DNA of 64,000 nucleotides from Eucalyptus grandis (GCF_016545825.1 NC_052619.1:69698115-69762114), one strand, 5' to 3'. Shown: positions 1 to 12,130, counted from the stretch's first letter. Numbers and translations are program-made. The notes: a model not told the origin generated them from the sequence alone.

Positions 1-195
1 TCATTTGAGACAAAATTCTGTTCAAATGGTTGATCAATTGTTGAAAGAATGGAGAAGGAACTTAGTTTGACAATACTTTTGCTTCTCCTTGTTTTCTTCA
101 ATAAAGTAATTGAATGGAAAATGCTATCCAGTGACTGAGATTATATGTTGTTTTCCTCCAATCACATATGGCAATGTCACAAGGATGGAGCATTT
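1..195 (+). CDS. 3' end of upstream ATP synthase 24 kDa gene copy (last codons and 3' UTR)
   Basis: The first 195 bases match 58795-58990, the end of the complete ATP synthase 24 kDa gene, with only a handful of differences. Bases 3-5 encode the terminal Ile and 6-8 are the TGA stop; the remainder is 3' UTR with an AATAAA signal at 100-105. The rest of the gene lies left of the window, so its integrity is unknown. Similarity stops near 195, where LTR-like sequence begins. This is unit 1 of the tandem array. Confidence 0.85.
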
Positions 196-197
196 TA

Positions 198-535
198 TCT
201 CATCCCGCTGTGGTTAACATTTTCAAGGCTGTAGAGTGGAGGATCCGAAGCCCAAGGCAGAAGGGTTCGAGGTGTAGTTGGCTTAGTAGTTCCTTTTTAG
301 ATTAGACTTCTGTATATGAACCCTTAGGTTAACAGGGTATGTATTTAAAGTGTGTTTTGTGAAATAAAAGTGTTGGCTTATGTTTTGACTATCCCTATGT
401 TGATTGTTGTCTGGGATTTGTTAGTTCACTTCCACATGTGCATAAAACGAATGGGTCGGCGACGAGTCCTGGGAACGTTGCAATTTCTATCAACCATCGA
501 GGCATGTTCGCACACCCAAGATTCGGGGCGTGACA
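198..535 (+). repeat. LTR 3'-end remnant, probably Gypsy type
   Basis: The stretch ends in a GGGGCGTGACA-like terminus typical of LTR ends of Gypsy elements with large LTRs. Its last ~75 bases (about 463-535) match 41773-41842, which sits at the broken end of the middle ATP synthase copy. No internal retroelement sequence or second LTR is seen beside it. The superfamily call rests on general LTR appearance and is tentative. The short ORF across 352-600 shows no domain. Confidence 0.45.
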
Positions 536-901
536 AGCCTCTCTCATTTTCAACCATTGATTCCTTCTATTTGACACTGGCTCCATTGTTGCAAAAATAA
601 ATCCTTAAAATTGTTAGGAAAATATGGCTTCGAATTGAGTAGAACAATGAAGTCGGATCGAGTAATCAAATCGGATTTTAAGGCGTGATATCACTTTCTT
701 TAAGGATTTATTTGCCTCACAGAATTGCTAATGGTTACTGGCAAATTTCCTCCAATATACAATAAAGTCTTAAATGAAAATATTATATAGTAATTCTAGT
801 ATTTCACCAAAGTCTCTCATAAGAAACAATTTGGAACAATGGCTATAGTTTCATTTGAAAGAAAACGAAAAAAAAAATGAAAGAAGATGCATGTTTGTCT
901 C
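536..901. other. Intergenic, nothing recognised
   Basis: AT-rich sequence with no gene, repeat boundary or RNA that I recognise. Its last five bases (897-901, GTCTC) are the left target-site duplication of the Copia element that follows. Confidence 0.6.
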
Positions 902-1507
902 TGTTGAAATATAATATGCGGAAACGACAGGATCTTGCAATTTACGTCAACGCAAAACACTAGAGAAATAAACGAGAAATAATAAGAATACTAGAAATTT
1001 ACGTGATTCGGTCCGAGTATCGGTACCTACATTCACAGGGAGAGCTAGCAGCAAATAATTCACTATAATCGGAGAATCAAAATTTACAATCGCTCACACG
1101 CTCGAGTGTTTCCCACACCTAGCCCCAAACTCAAAGTGTTTATATATAAATAACTCACTTGAACATAAATTCACAACACAAAATTACCATGCGTTCAAAC
1201 TCAAAATAAAATGCTCTATGTACGCCGAAAACAAGAATTCCAGTTGCTATTTTTTTTTTTCTCACGTACGTCCTGCTTTGTGTTCTCCTTTTCTTGATCG
1301 TGTGGGTGGTTCCTCTTCAACTTGACGTCGTGCGGCTCCTATTTTTCTCTCGTAGGGTTTCAGCCGCACCCTTGGAAAAAACGCGTTATGCTTTATATGT
1401 GTGCCCAAAGTCAACAACTTTGACTCTGGGCCCCACCATGTTCTTCTTTCTTCGATGGGAAGTGGGATGCTGCAGGTAAGCTGAAGAACCATTCCTTTTT
1501 CCTTTAT

Positions 1508-1539
<32 letters not shown>

Positions 1540-1783
1540 TGTGTGCCCAAAGTCAAGAATTTGACTTTAGGCCCCATGTAGATGACCTAATTCGCCTCCT
1601 GCACATAAAGAATAAACTTTGCTCCTTTTTATTATTATTCTATTTTATTTCCTCTTTTGTAAACCTTTATGGAGTCCAACAAAACTTCTTCATCTAATTT
1701 GAAATTTATTTGGGAAATCTTTATCAACAAATTCGATTTAACAAATCGTTATCCGAATTCAAACTTGAGACATTAATTTAACA
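902..1783 (-). repeat. 3' LTR of the 902-6770 Copia element
   Basis: 882-bp LTR, plus-strand ends TGTTGAAATA and AATTTAACA, related along its length to 5901-6770. It holds an AT microsatellite near 1512-1540. A polypurine tract (minus strand, AAGGTGGAG, plus positions 1787-1795) lies just inside it, as expected for the 3' LTR. A truncated relative in the opposite orientation occurs at 17776-18326. Confidence 0.92.
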
Positions 1784-1864
1784 ATACTCCACCTTGACTT
1801 GATGTTTGAAGCAAAGTTATATTACTCATCATCCATACTGCTCTCCCACCGCCCCAATGGGCAC

Positions 1865-4800
1865 TTACTCTCTATAGACGCCAATAGAGCTCAAGCAGAA
1901 CTTGAGCTTCATCAAAGGAACAGACTTAGTCATCATGTCTGCTGAGTTATTTACTGTAGCAATCTTTTTGACAATAACATTACCCTTAGCTAAGACATCT
2001 GGAATGAAGTAGTACCTGATGTTAATATGCTTTATTCGCTCGTGATAAATTGGATTATACGCCAAATATATCGCACCTTGTTATCACAATGTATATCCAC
2101 ACTTTTTTATTCTGACCCAAAGTCCGAGAGCAAACCTTGTAACCATATCGCCTCCTTTGCTACAAAGGTTAATGCCATGTACTCTGGCCCAGTCGAAGGC
2201 AAGGCAATATGATCATGTAATGATGTTTTCCAACTAACTGCACCACCTGCTAGCGTAAACACGTACCTTGCTAAAGATCTACGATCATCCAAGTCATCAA
2301 CGTGATCCGAATCCACAAAAACAGTGGTCTCATTGCCATTGTTGTCTCTCCGATACACTATGCCCACGTTTGTTGTCCCATTCAAATATCTGAGGATCTA
2401 CTTCACAGCTTCCCAATGAAATTTACCAGGACACTTCATATAGCAACTAACCATGCTCACAGCTTGTGAGATATCAAGCCTAGTGCACATCATAGCATAT
2501 ATAATACTATCCATGGCACTAGAATAAGGAACACGGGACATATACTCCTCATCCTCCTTAGTCTGCGATGATAATTTGTCTAAAAGTTTAAAGTGCTTCG
2601 GATTTTGCCGACTGCATATTAAAACGTACCACAATTTTATCAATATATTTCTTCTGAGATAGATTGTAAAACTCCTGCAGTCCGATCACGCAAAATCTCC
2701 ACACCCAATATTTTTTTTTACAGCACCTAATCTTTCATCTCAAATCTAGCATTTGACCGCCTCTTCAACATACCAATATCAAACATATTCTTAGCTGCTA
2801 TCAACATATCATCAACATATAAGAATAAATAAATTAAAGAATCATCCTCCAATCTCCTAAAGTAAACGTAGCTATCCATCTGACTTTTTGAATAGTCTTG
2901 ACTAGCCATAAAAGCATCAAAACATGTATACCTTTACCTAGGAGACTGTTTCAGCCCATACAAAGATTCTTTCAACAAGAAAACATGATCTTCCTTACCC
3001 AAAATAGCAAATCCCTCTAGTTGTCTCATATAAATCTGCTCCTCCAACTCACCATGAAGAAATGCAGTTTTTACATCTAGTTGCTCTAATTCAAGATCCT
3101 GCGAAGCAACTAAGGCAAGTAAAATACGAATTGAAGTATGTCTTACCACAGGAGAGAACACCTCATTGTAATCAATACCCTCACGCTGTGTATATCCCTT
3201 CACCACAAGTCTCACCTTATACCTTGCTGTCTCGACACCGGGAATGCCCTCTTTTCGTTTAAAGATCCATTTATTTCCGACAATCCGTTGACTCTTTAGT
3301 ACTTTAAGCAGCTCCCTTGTCTGATTTTGATGGAGCGATTCCATCTCTTCACTCATAACCTCTAGCCACTACGACGACTCCGAACTAGCCATCGCCTTAG
3401 AGTAAGACGAAAGCTCATCTACCTCTACCTCATCACCTACAGTCAATGCATAAACAATATCTATCTAGCCATAACGTACCAGTAATTTAATTTACCTTCT
3501 CTGTCTATCTGCGGCTATAGTGTACTATGACTTTACTGGTTCACTATCACCAACTTCAGAAACTGCGGCTTCATCTACAGTTTCAACTTCTGTTACTTTC
3601 GAGGTCTCTAAAGTCTCCACCTAAAGCTCCACATCGCTAATGACACCATGATATGTCTTCTCTACTGGTTGTGTCTCATAACTTCTCTGTTGAAGCATTG
3701 CAGTCTCGTCAAATATCATCTTTGCTGATTAGAAAATCCGGTGATCTGGGATCAGTGCACCACAACCGGTAGCCTTTCACCCCATGTGCATAACCTAGAA
3801 ATATGCACTTCTTCGCCTCAACTCAAGCTTACCATCGCTCGCATGAGCATACGCATGACATCTGAATATATGTAATCCAGAGTAATCAACAGATTTCTCC
3901 GACCATACTTCCTCAGGAGTCTTACACTCGATAGTAGATGATGGAGATCAATTAACCATATAACATGTCATGTTTACTACTTCGGCCCAAAATTACTTAC
4001 CAAGTCCTACATGTGAAAGCATGCATCGAGTTCGCTCAAGTTCAGTTCTATTCTTCCGTTCTACCACACCATTCTGCTATGGTGTCCCATTATTGTGTGG
4101 TGTCTCACAATACATTCTTTCTTGCAGAACTCAGTAAAAATTTTACCACAGAACTCCATGTCATTATCAGTTCTCAGGCATTTGATTTGTTTATCTGACT
4201 GCTTCTCAATCAATGCCTTAAATTTCTTGAACCAATCAAACACGTTATATTTGTGCTTCAGAAAGTATACTCATACATTCCTCAAATAATCATCAATTAA
4301 TGTCAGCATATATCGGGCACCTCTTTTTAAAGGAACTGAAGATGGGCCCCAGACGTCTGAATGAATATATTCAACTAGTCGTTTGGTCGAATGAACAACT
4401 GTAGTAAACTTAACTCGATGCTGCTTCCCAAAAATACAGTGCTCACATAAGTCCAGCTTTCCTTTTTTTTTACCCTTAAATAACCATCTTTCACTCAATA
4501 TCGTCATACCTACCTCACTCATGTATCCCAAATGCATATGCCATAATTGAGTCAAGTTAAACCCTAACTTACCTGATGAAATTGCAGCAGTTCCAGTCAT
4601 GGTCTTTCCTAGTAGATGATAAAGAATATTCACTTTCTTCCAATTTATCACTGTCAAGGCACTTTGAGAGATTTTCAATACTCTACCTTCAGCGGTGTAC
4701 TTACATCCGATGTCGTCGAGTGTCCCCAGAGAAATAAGATTCTTCTTGAGCTCTAGTACATGCCTCACATCTGTCAATATACGCACCACCCCATCATGCA

Positions 4801-5800
4801 TCCGAATCCGAACTGTTCCTATCCCCACAGCCTTACAGACTACGTTATTCTCCAAAATAATTCTACCACCATCTATAGTCCAGTAAGTAGTAAACTAGTT
4901 CTTATGAGGCATCATATGATAAGAACACTCTAAATCTAGCACCCATTTATCTCCCTGACGAAATAGTAGTCACACATAAAACAACTTATGCATCACTACT
5001 GCTCCCCTCGGCAACATTTGCCACACTACTTGTGATATTCTGTCTATCAACTTTATTCATCCACTTTGGACAATCTCTCATGATATGCCCCTCCTCGTGA
5101 CACTCAAAGCACTTCACGCATCCCTTGGATTTTCTATGATGTGATTTTGATCTGCTTTACCTCTATTGCTACTAGGCCCTCTATGTTGTTCTCCACCCCA
5201 AATCGTCAATGCTTGCACTACTCTTTGCGCTAGACCATTATCTCGCAACTTTCTCTGCCACTGCTTATAGAATAAGGCAGACTTTATCTCTTCTGAGGTA
5301 ATTGTAGTACACCCCTGCAACAGTGAATCAGTAAAGTGCTCCCATGACTCTGGTAAAAAGGCTAATAACATCATACCATGTTCTTCATCATCAAGTATCT
5401 TACCAATGTTCTTCAAATCTATCATGAGTTTATTAAATTCATCTAGATGGGTTCTAATACACATACCTTCAGTACATCTAAATTGAAACATCCTCTTCAA
5501 CATGTATAAGCAATTGGTCAAACCTTTCTTTACATAGAGTGCTTGAAGTTTTGCCCATAATGCAGCAGCATCATTCTCCTTAGTAACCTCTATTAAAACC
5601 TCATCTGACAAATTTAACCGGATTGTGCTCTTTGCTCTTTCCATTAACTCTACTCTCTCAGAGTCTTTCATTATAATAAGCAACTCATTTTCACCATCCA
5701 ATGCCTTAACCAAATCTTGGGTTGTCAATAATGCTCGCATCTTAATACTCTATAACCCAAAATGATTCATTCCGTTAAACTTCTCAATTTTAGATTTCAT
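1865..5800 (-). pseudogene. Copia gag-pol polyprotein, broken
   Basis: The gag start is ATG at 5800; 16 codons later a conserved Trp is a TAG stop, and an open gag segment runs 5740-5114. The CCHC zinc knuckle (about 5110-5069, another frame) is intact. The protease D-S-G motif reads D-L-E near 4940. GAG-pre-integrase and integrase N-terminal zinc region lie in 4855-4271, and more integrase core in 4243-4061. RT occupies 3356-2934 and 2909-2727 (YVDD kept), the connection region 2643-2398, and RNase H 2385-2107 and 2065-1865. At least eight frame breaks or stops separate these parts, so no functional polyprotein can be made. Confidence 0.9.
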
Positions 5801-5886
5801 CTCAAACATAATTGCAATAACAGCATTTCTAGATAATAATTAGACAAGCAAAAACTCCAAATCACAATCAAGAAATCCGATCCCAA

Positions 5887-5898
5887 GCTCTTATACCA
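5887..5898 (-). other. Primer binding site (initiator-Met tRNA)
   Basis: On the minus strand it reads TGGTATAAGAGC, one base off the common plant Copia PBS TGGTATCAGAGC, and lies 2 bp inside the 5' LTR. Confidence 0.85.
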
Positions 5899-5900
5899 AT

Positions 5901-6770
5901 TGTTGAAATATAATCTGCGGAAACGACAGGATATTGCAATTTACGTCAACGCAAAATCACCAGAGAAATAAACGAGAAATAATAAGGACACCAGAAATTT
6001 ACGTGGTTCGGTCCGAGTATCAGTACTTACGTCCACGGGGAGAGCAAGCAACAAATAATTCACTATAATTGGAGAATCAAATTTTACAATCCCTCACACG
6101 CTCGAGTATTTCCTACATCTAGATTTAACCCCAAACCCAAAGTATTTATAAATAAACAACTCACTTGGATATAAATTCACGGCACAAAATTACCACGTGT
6201 TCAAACTCAAAACAAAACGCTCTACGTACGCCGAAAACAAGAACTCCAGCGTCTATTTTTTTTCTCACATACGTGCTACTTCGCGTTCTCCTTTTCTTGA
6301 TCACGTGGGTGGCTCCTCTTCAACTTGACGTCATGTGGCTCCTATTTTTTTCTCCTAGGGTTTCAACCGCACCCTTGGAAAAAACACGTTATGTTTTATA
6401 TGTGTGCCCAAAGTCAACAACTTTGACTCTGGACCCCACCATGTGCTTCTTTCTTCAATGGGAAGTGGGAAGCTGCAAGTAAGTTGAAGAACCCTTCCTT
6501 TTTCTTCCTTTTTCCTTTATTATATATATTGTGTACCCAAAGTCAAGACTTTAACTTTGGGCCCCACGTAGATGACCTAATTCGCCTCCTACACATAAAG
6601 AAGAAATTTTGCTCCTTTTTTTTAGTTCTATTTTATTTCCTCTTTTGTAAACCTTCATGGAGTCCAACAAAACTTCTCCATCCAATTTGAAATCTACTTG
6701 GGAAATCTTTTCAACAAATTCGATTTAACAAATCGTTATCCAAATTCAAACTCAAGACATTAATTTAGCA
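5901..6770 (-). repeat. 5' LTR of the 902-6770 Copia element
   Basis: 870-bp LTR matching 902-1783, ending TTTAGCA before the ATCTC target duplication. Being next to the primer binding site, it is the 5' LTR of this minus-strand element. Confidence 0.92.
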
Positions 6771-6775
6771 ATCTC

Positions 6776-7139
6776 AAAACAAACGTACTTATATTGGTCT
6801 TTCGAATAGAGGCAACTCTTCAAAAGGTTGCAAAAAAAACAAAGGCAACCTTTCGCGATAGGTTGCAAAATAAACAAGTACGTCTTAAAGGTTACGTTGA
6901 AAATACATAAAAATTCGAAATTAAAGAAATAATAAATAAAAATAATCGTAACTTTTCGTGAATAATCGCAATGTTTTAACAAGATTTATAGTTAATTTTT
7001 ATACAAATAAATTTGAATTTTCAATAAATAAAAATAATTGATCGTTGGTTAGTGCCAAATCTCGTCCACGTGCGCACTTACATCTCAACGATGTGGGACA
7101 ATGCACCTCTTCATTTGTTTTATAAACAAACTACCAACA
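6776..7139. other. Intergenic, nothing recognised
   Basis: AT-rich sequence between the Copia target site and the protease fragment. A GGTTGCAAA-like motif recurs around 6820-6870; no gene or defined element is recognised. Confidence 0.5.
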
Positions 7140-7481
7140 GGGACCATCATCACTCAACTACCCCCGACAACATACTATGCCATGAGGACAGCTTTCCAGA
7201 AGGAGATGGCAAGGTACAAGAGGGCAAAGAGCTTCGAAATCCTTGACACTTGCTATGATCTCCGCAACACAAAGTCGGTCGTCATACCAAAGATAAGGTT
7301 CACCTTTAGGGAAGGCGCGTTCGTGGACTTGGATCGTGGCGGCATACTGTACCCCATAAGCAATTCATGGGTTTGCCTCACATTCGTGCATAACAGCCAT
7401 GACACCCACATCGTCATCTACGGAAGCGTGCAGCAAAAGACGTTCGAGGTGATCCATGATGTTGCTGTTGGTGTTTGTTTC
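7140..7481 (+). pseudogene. Aspartic protease (nepenthesin/A1, TAXi_C-like) C-terminal fragment
   Basis: About 114 codons resemble the C-terminal lobe of plant A1 aspartic proteases of the CDR1/nodulin-41-like group: a GTIIT..LPP start, an ILDTCYDL segment, a VDLD..GILY strand and a G.VQQ.TFEV..DV segment near the end. The fragment begins immediately after where the second catalytic Asp-Ser should be; the upstream reading is unrelated, so the active-site Asp is absent. The N-terminal lobe, first catalytic Asp and signal peptide are missing. Plant members are usually 430-500 residues. The frame runs on to a stop at 7506-7508 through unrelated sequence. A non-functional gene relic is the simplest reading. 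Confidence 0.75.
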
Positions 7482-7659
7482 AATAAACAAGCATATGTGC
7501 ATAAGTAAATTAAGATCGAAATTTGATCGCAGCGGAAGTAAAAACTCTTAGACACATGCTTCCATAACATTTTCATGCATTTTAATAAAAACACATATAA
7601 GATATAAAGAGGCTAATCATATTAACCTTATACCGTGCTCTAAATTTGGTTTTGACATT

Positions 7660-7870
7660 CCTTACATTCTTCAGACTCTAACCACAAACGTCTGACACCT
7701 TTTGGTAACACCGGTTTTAACATTCTTGGAATTTTCCACCACCACGAACGTCTGATGTCTTCCAATAATACTGGTTCTGACGTTCTTCAAATGCAGAACA
7801 TTTAATCTCTTCATACTGTAGGTTTTGACGTTCTTCAAATCCAACCCCACAAGTGTCGGGCCTCTAATTT
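7660..7870. repeat. Degenerate ~60-bp tandem repeat
   Basis: About four diverged units, each opening with a GGTTTTGACATTCTTC-like block, three of them followed by an ACGTCTG-like or similar motif. The copies differ by many substitutions and small indels. Confidence 0.55.
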
Positions 7871-8126
7871 AGACACACCACCAATTCTCACGTTGAACTA
7901 AGGAGAGAAATTGAGAGATCTCATAGTTACAATTGTGCTAGCAATCGCTCTCTTGTGTGAATGACTTTTGTTGATCACTATCAACACTCTCAATTATCGA
8001 TTGTCAATCATCGATCATCCTGTGATTTGCTATCTATATTACCTTTTATAACTAGTGCAAATCACATTTAACTCTAAAATCATTTTAGAATTAATTTGGT
8101 CGTAACTTCTGATGAACGTAAGTTTT

Positions 8127-8327
8127 TTTTTTTTTTGTGACCTAGGGAACCTTCGTGCGCCGTCTTCACTTGAAGTAAACCCTGGAGGGAGTAGAGTCAC
8201 CATCACCCTTGCTCCCCGGATAAGTTGGATTCATTTCCAACAAGGCAAATGACGCAGGAATTTGAACTCTGGACCTCTCGCGAAAGGAACCAGCGCCCAA
8301 CCACTACGCCGCCACCACAGGTGGTTG
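8127..8327 (-). mobile_element. tRNA-derived SINE, minus strand
   Basis: Read on the minus strand it has an A-box-like motif (TAGTGGTTGGGC, plus 8295-8306), a B-box-like motif (GAGTTCAAATTCCTG, plus 8255-8269) and a 3' poly-A seen as a plus-strand T run at 8123-8136. It is flanked by ~16-bp direct repeats GAYGAACGTAAGTTTT at about 8111-8126 and 8328-8343, one mismatch. Length near 200 bp, internal Pol III promoter, A-tail and long target duplication are the SINE hallmarks. Confidence 0.85.
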
Positions 8328-8339
8328 ACGAACGTAAGT

Positions 8340-8900
8340 TTTCATACCATTTCAAACACTAATTCGGGCATTAACTCTGTAACTATTACAGAGCATTATT
8401 CCAGACATTTATTTGTAAATGTTACAAGTCTTTATTAAGGGTATTAACTTTGTAACTGTTACAAATATTTAATTTGACCGTTATATCTGGAACTATTTTA
8501 GAGCATTAATTGGTCATTTAAATCCGAAACCGTTTTAGATCATTAAACTATTCGTTTATTTTGAAACCATTTCAAATCATTAATGTGACCGTTAAATTCT
8601 GAAACAGTTTCAAAACTTTAATGTGACTGTTAAATCTAAAACCATTTCAGATCATTATTTTGGCTATTAATTCCGAACTCACTTTAGATTATTAATGACG
8701 CCATTAATTATGAACTCAATTCAGATTATTAATGTAGCTATTAATCCTGAACTCACTTCAAATTATTAATTATGTCACTGAATCTGAACAAGCTTCAGAT
8801 TTTTGATTCGGTCATAGAGTCTGAAACCTGCTTTAGACTTTGCAAAGTCCAAAGCTCGCTTCAGACCTTGTAAAGTCTGAAGCCCCTTTTTCAGAACTTT
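8340..8900. repeat. Diverged ~40-bp minisatellite-like array
   Basis: A dozen or more degenerate units follow a pattern like 'gaaac(c)atttcaratcattaat-gt-g-c(c/t)gttaatt'. Spacing is close to 40 bp but copies are strongly diverged. Related units begin around 8040, left of the SINE. Confidence 0.6.
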
Positions 8901-11587
8901 TATTTCTAACAAGACTCAATCCGATTGGCTCAATTGCAACCACACTTGTAATTTCTCTCTCGTTCAAACGTCATTTTAATTGGTTATGGTGTGTGACATC
9001 CCTAGATTCATCACTAAACTGGTAGCAGGACTTATGCTAACATATTAGCACAACCAAGAGAACTAATTGTTCATATCAATCTTCTATTCCTGTAAACCAT
9101 GAATGACATCTAGCTAATATATCATGACTACCTAGATAGTGTGAAATGTTTTCAGACATAATGAAAAGCTGACATGTAATTCGATCATTCTGTCTCACCA
9201 TGTCCCGATCAAACAAAGGCCATGGAATTATTGGTCAAGCTACCAATTCGATCATATGCCCAAATCTAATTGATATGTATTTCTTCAAGACATGAACCAT
9301 TCATTCTCAATTATAACCCAGGGCAAGAATGTCAATACAATACCACGATTAGATCGCATAGGACATCAATCTTGTATATCTATATATAATAAGAAGACAA
9401 ATTCCATATTGTGTCTGCATGCACCTTCGTATGTGAACAAACTATGACCATCAAGTATAGAGACTGTTTGACGAAGTGTCAATATGCACACTTGTGAACC
9501 ACAACCATCCAACATATAAGTCAGCATTATGCCTCAGGTCTGGATCTTACACGTAACCAAAGTATGAACGATCAGACATTGACCCCACAAAAAGCTTCCA
9601 TGTTGACAATCGTTCAATGTATGTCACATTTAGTGAACCTGTCCGAGAGAAGCACCTGTGTTCTAGCTCGGATATCACTATACCCAATGACTTATGACTC
9701 ATCATCCCCTCAAGTACTCAATACTGAATGGTGAAACTTGAAAACACACCGATCTCAACAAGATCATCAATATCCTCTCATTATCCATCGTCTCGGAATT
9801 GTTTAAAGATTCTGCATAACTGTAAACCCGTCACATATATCCTTAACACCTTAAGAATAGGTTCAGTCGTAACTAATCTTATGGACTCATTCTGTGGCAT
9901 CCAGAAATTTCGACGACCCTCAAATATGCAACGGACCGATGAGTCACGAATTAGAAATGGTTCGATAGTCGAATAAGTTATAGCTTTGTTCCTATGTACT
10001 ATTACTAGTGAAACTGAGGTTTATTCTGAGTATTGTGCCGACAAGATATTTTTATGTATACTCACCTTAGCCGTTCAATCCTTTAGACCACTATATATTC
10101 AATCCCAAAATCTACTGCCACAATTCCTATTTTGATGGCCAGCAAGCGCATATCTTGCGCCAAATCACAGCCCACGTTCATGTTGGAATGAAGAGCTACG
10201 AGAATTTCAATGAAATTTCCAATCAGCCCATGCATGAGGCGTGCATGGTATTCCACACAAGCTGCCACCCAGCCCAATTCAGTCGACTATAGGAGCCCAC
10301 TAACGAAGACACGTTCATGTGACGGTCAACCGAAGGAAAAATATTTGACCCTTGCAGCCACGTGACTTCATTCTCGGTGGCCAACAGAGAAGCAAGGCCA
10401 GAGGAGGCCACGTTGCTTCGTGTGGAGCAAACAGTGAAGGCCAAGAAAACCCAGCTGGAGACACGCCTCCTCCACCTATCCTCCATGCATGCATCCACCG
10501 AAAATCCCACTCTTCGTTGGCTGGTTTTTAGCAAAACCAGCAGCTAATCTGCTCGTGTAAGTGAGCTAAAGGGAGTGACCGAGCAGAACCGAGAGAGAGA
10601 GATCGAGCGAGGAAATTTGCGAGTGAGCAGCAGGTGGGTGAACGGCGAAGAGGAAGAAGGGACCACTTTCTGCCGTGCTCGAGCTGCCGCTGCCTCGCCG
10701 CCGGTTCCTGTCGCCGACCGGCCAAGCCACGACCCCTGAACCTCCATTTTCGGACAGCTACCAAGTGAGAGAGTTTAAGGCAAGCAATTGTCCTTCAATC
10801 TATGTTGTTGCAAGCTATTTTGCTTAGAAAAGAAGTGAAATAGGTGAGGAGAATGGAGTACTTGAGCTGCATGTGGAGTCTTTGATATGTAGGAGGGTGT
10901 TAGATAAAAAAAAACTGGTTGTGGATGAGGTGCATGTGCTGGATTTCGAAGTTCATGAAGTGTGAGTGCTGGATTTTTGAACTAGCAAGTGAAACCAAAT
11001 GAATTTGAGATTCTGACCATGAGGAATCTTAGTGATAATCATGCTGTGGTAAGGTGTATTGTGTGTATGGACACAGAGTATAATGATGGGAGGTCGAAAT
11101 CTAATATATAGGAGGAGTTTTGTGAACTTGTGAACTGTTTTTGTGAAAATCAGTGTGACCTCAGGCGACATTTTAAATTTTCTGTAATTATCTGACCACA
11201 ATTTAATTTCGAACCCTTGATGAAGTTTTAGAGCACATCTTCATGAATAACATATCCAAAATTCAGAGAAAACGAACAAAGTATGACCCTCGAAATAATT
11301 TTCCTACAAAAATATGAAATCTGGAATTTTACAGAATGTTGGGTAGGAAGAAAAATCGAATTTTTACCCTTGGTGCCTATGAAATCTGACTTAGTGTTCT
11401 TCTTGAGATTTGTTCCTCTAGGTCTTATCGATAACGTGTCAAAATTTCGTAATTTTCTGAGCCTGTTTAGTAATTAATTCGGAATTGTTGCTAAAACTGC
11501 GCAATTGTAGAAATTAAGTTACTGTTTCGAGATTTCTATAGAATTGTCCTATATGAAGTATAGTTCTCGAATTGCCATGTGACTTAG

Positions 11588-11786
11588 TGATGCTGATGGT
11601 GGGAGGTTTGTGACTTGATGATGCTGATGGTGGGAGGTTTGTGATTGATAAAAAGTTTGTGAGATATCTTGTTTGACATATGATGATGCATTTGTGAATT
11701 AAAATGCAATTTGTTTGATAAAAGGGTTCATGAGATATCTTGTTTGACATATGATGATGCATTTGTGAAATTAAAATGCGATTTGT
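11588..11786. repeat. Two short tandem duplications inside the solo LTR
   Basis: A ~30-bp unit (GATGCTGATGGTGGGAGG core) occurs twice at 11588-11646. It is followed by a ~70-bp unit (GAGATATCTTGTTTGACATA core) occurring twice at about 11645-11786 with few differences. Confidence 0.75.
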
Positions 11787-11809
11787 TACCCATTGAACCC
11801 TCGGATTAA

Positions 11810-12130
11810 TGATGCCCCGGGAGTCGGGATGCCCAAAGGATCGAGTGAGTCGATGCCTTGTGGATGCCCGATGGCCTTAAATGGCTGAATGCCAGAGGTT
11901 ATTCCCTGGGAGTTTCGGGATGCCCGGTAGTATGCTAGTTTGTACATAAATCCGGATGGCCAGGGTAACCATTTTCATGGGAGGCCCTCGAGGTTCCTCG
12001 TGATGCCAGGTGGGGGTATGAGATGCCTGGAGGCGTGATTCGCTCCAAATGCCCGGTGGCCTTAAATGGCTGAATGCCGGAGGCTTTCGCGATGCCTGGA
12101 AGGATGCGAATGCCGGAGGGACGCAAACAT
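11810..12130. repeat. Degenerate GATGCC-rich repeats inside the solo LTR
   Basis: A GC-richer block repeats units of the kind 'gatgcccg(g/a)tggccttaaatggctgaatgcc(a/g)gagg' with GATGCC spaced irregularly. One ~36-bp version occurs almost identically at about 11864-11900 and 12050-12086. Confidence 0.65.

Larger units (their letters stand above)
902..6770 (-). mobile_element. Ty1/Copia LTR retrotransposon (Tnt1/Tork-like), decayed
   Basis: A 5.87-kb element in minus orientation. Related LTRs lie at 902-1783 and 5901-6770, with TG...CA termini. Target-site duplications are GTCTC (897-901) and ATCTC (6771-6775), four of five matching. The primer binding site next to the right (5') LTR resembles initiator-Met tRNA with one mismatch. 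Domain order gag - protease - integrase - RT - RNase H is that of Copia. Frames are broken repeatedly and the LTRs differ visibly, so this is an old, non-autonomous copy. The Tork-like label comes from gag and RNase H similarity recalled by eye. Confidence 0.92.
7482..9892 (-). repeat. Copia-like LTR remnant rich in short tandem repeats
   Basis: Sequence around 7515-7545 resembles the terminal part of long Copia LTRs in reverse orientation. The stretch has no coding capacity. Its right part (9577-9892) recurs at 41843-42138 in unit 3, so that part predates the duplication. A possible continuation lies beyond the inserted solo LTR at 12907-12963, ending in CCTAACA. I could not find a matching pair of target duplications, so the boundaries are uncertain. 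It contains a SINE and two arrays of degenerate repeats, listed separately. Confidence 0.4.

Noticed and set aside
352..600. 82-codon ORF and its antisense partner near the left edge
   Set aside because: They straddle the end of an LTR remnant and show no domain.
8255..8306. tRNA gene from A/B-box motifs (also at 51799-51851 and 59885-59898)
   Set aside because: No cloverleaf or anticodon stem can be formed; poly-A and target duplications show these are SINEs.
7660..8900. CRISPR-like spacing of repeats
   Set aside because: The repeats are degenerate, imperfectly spaced and in plant nuclear DNA; no cas genes exist here.
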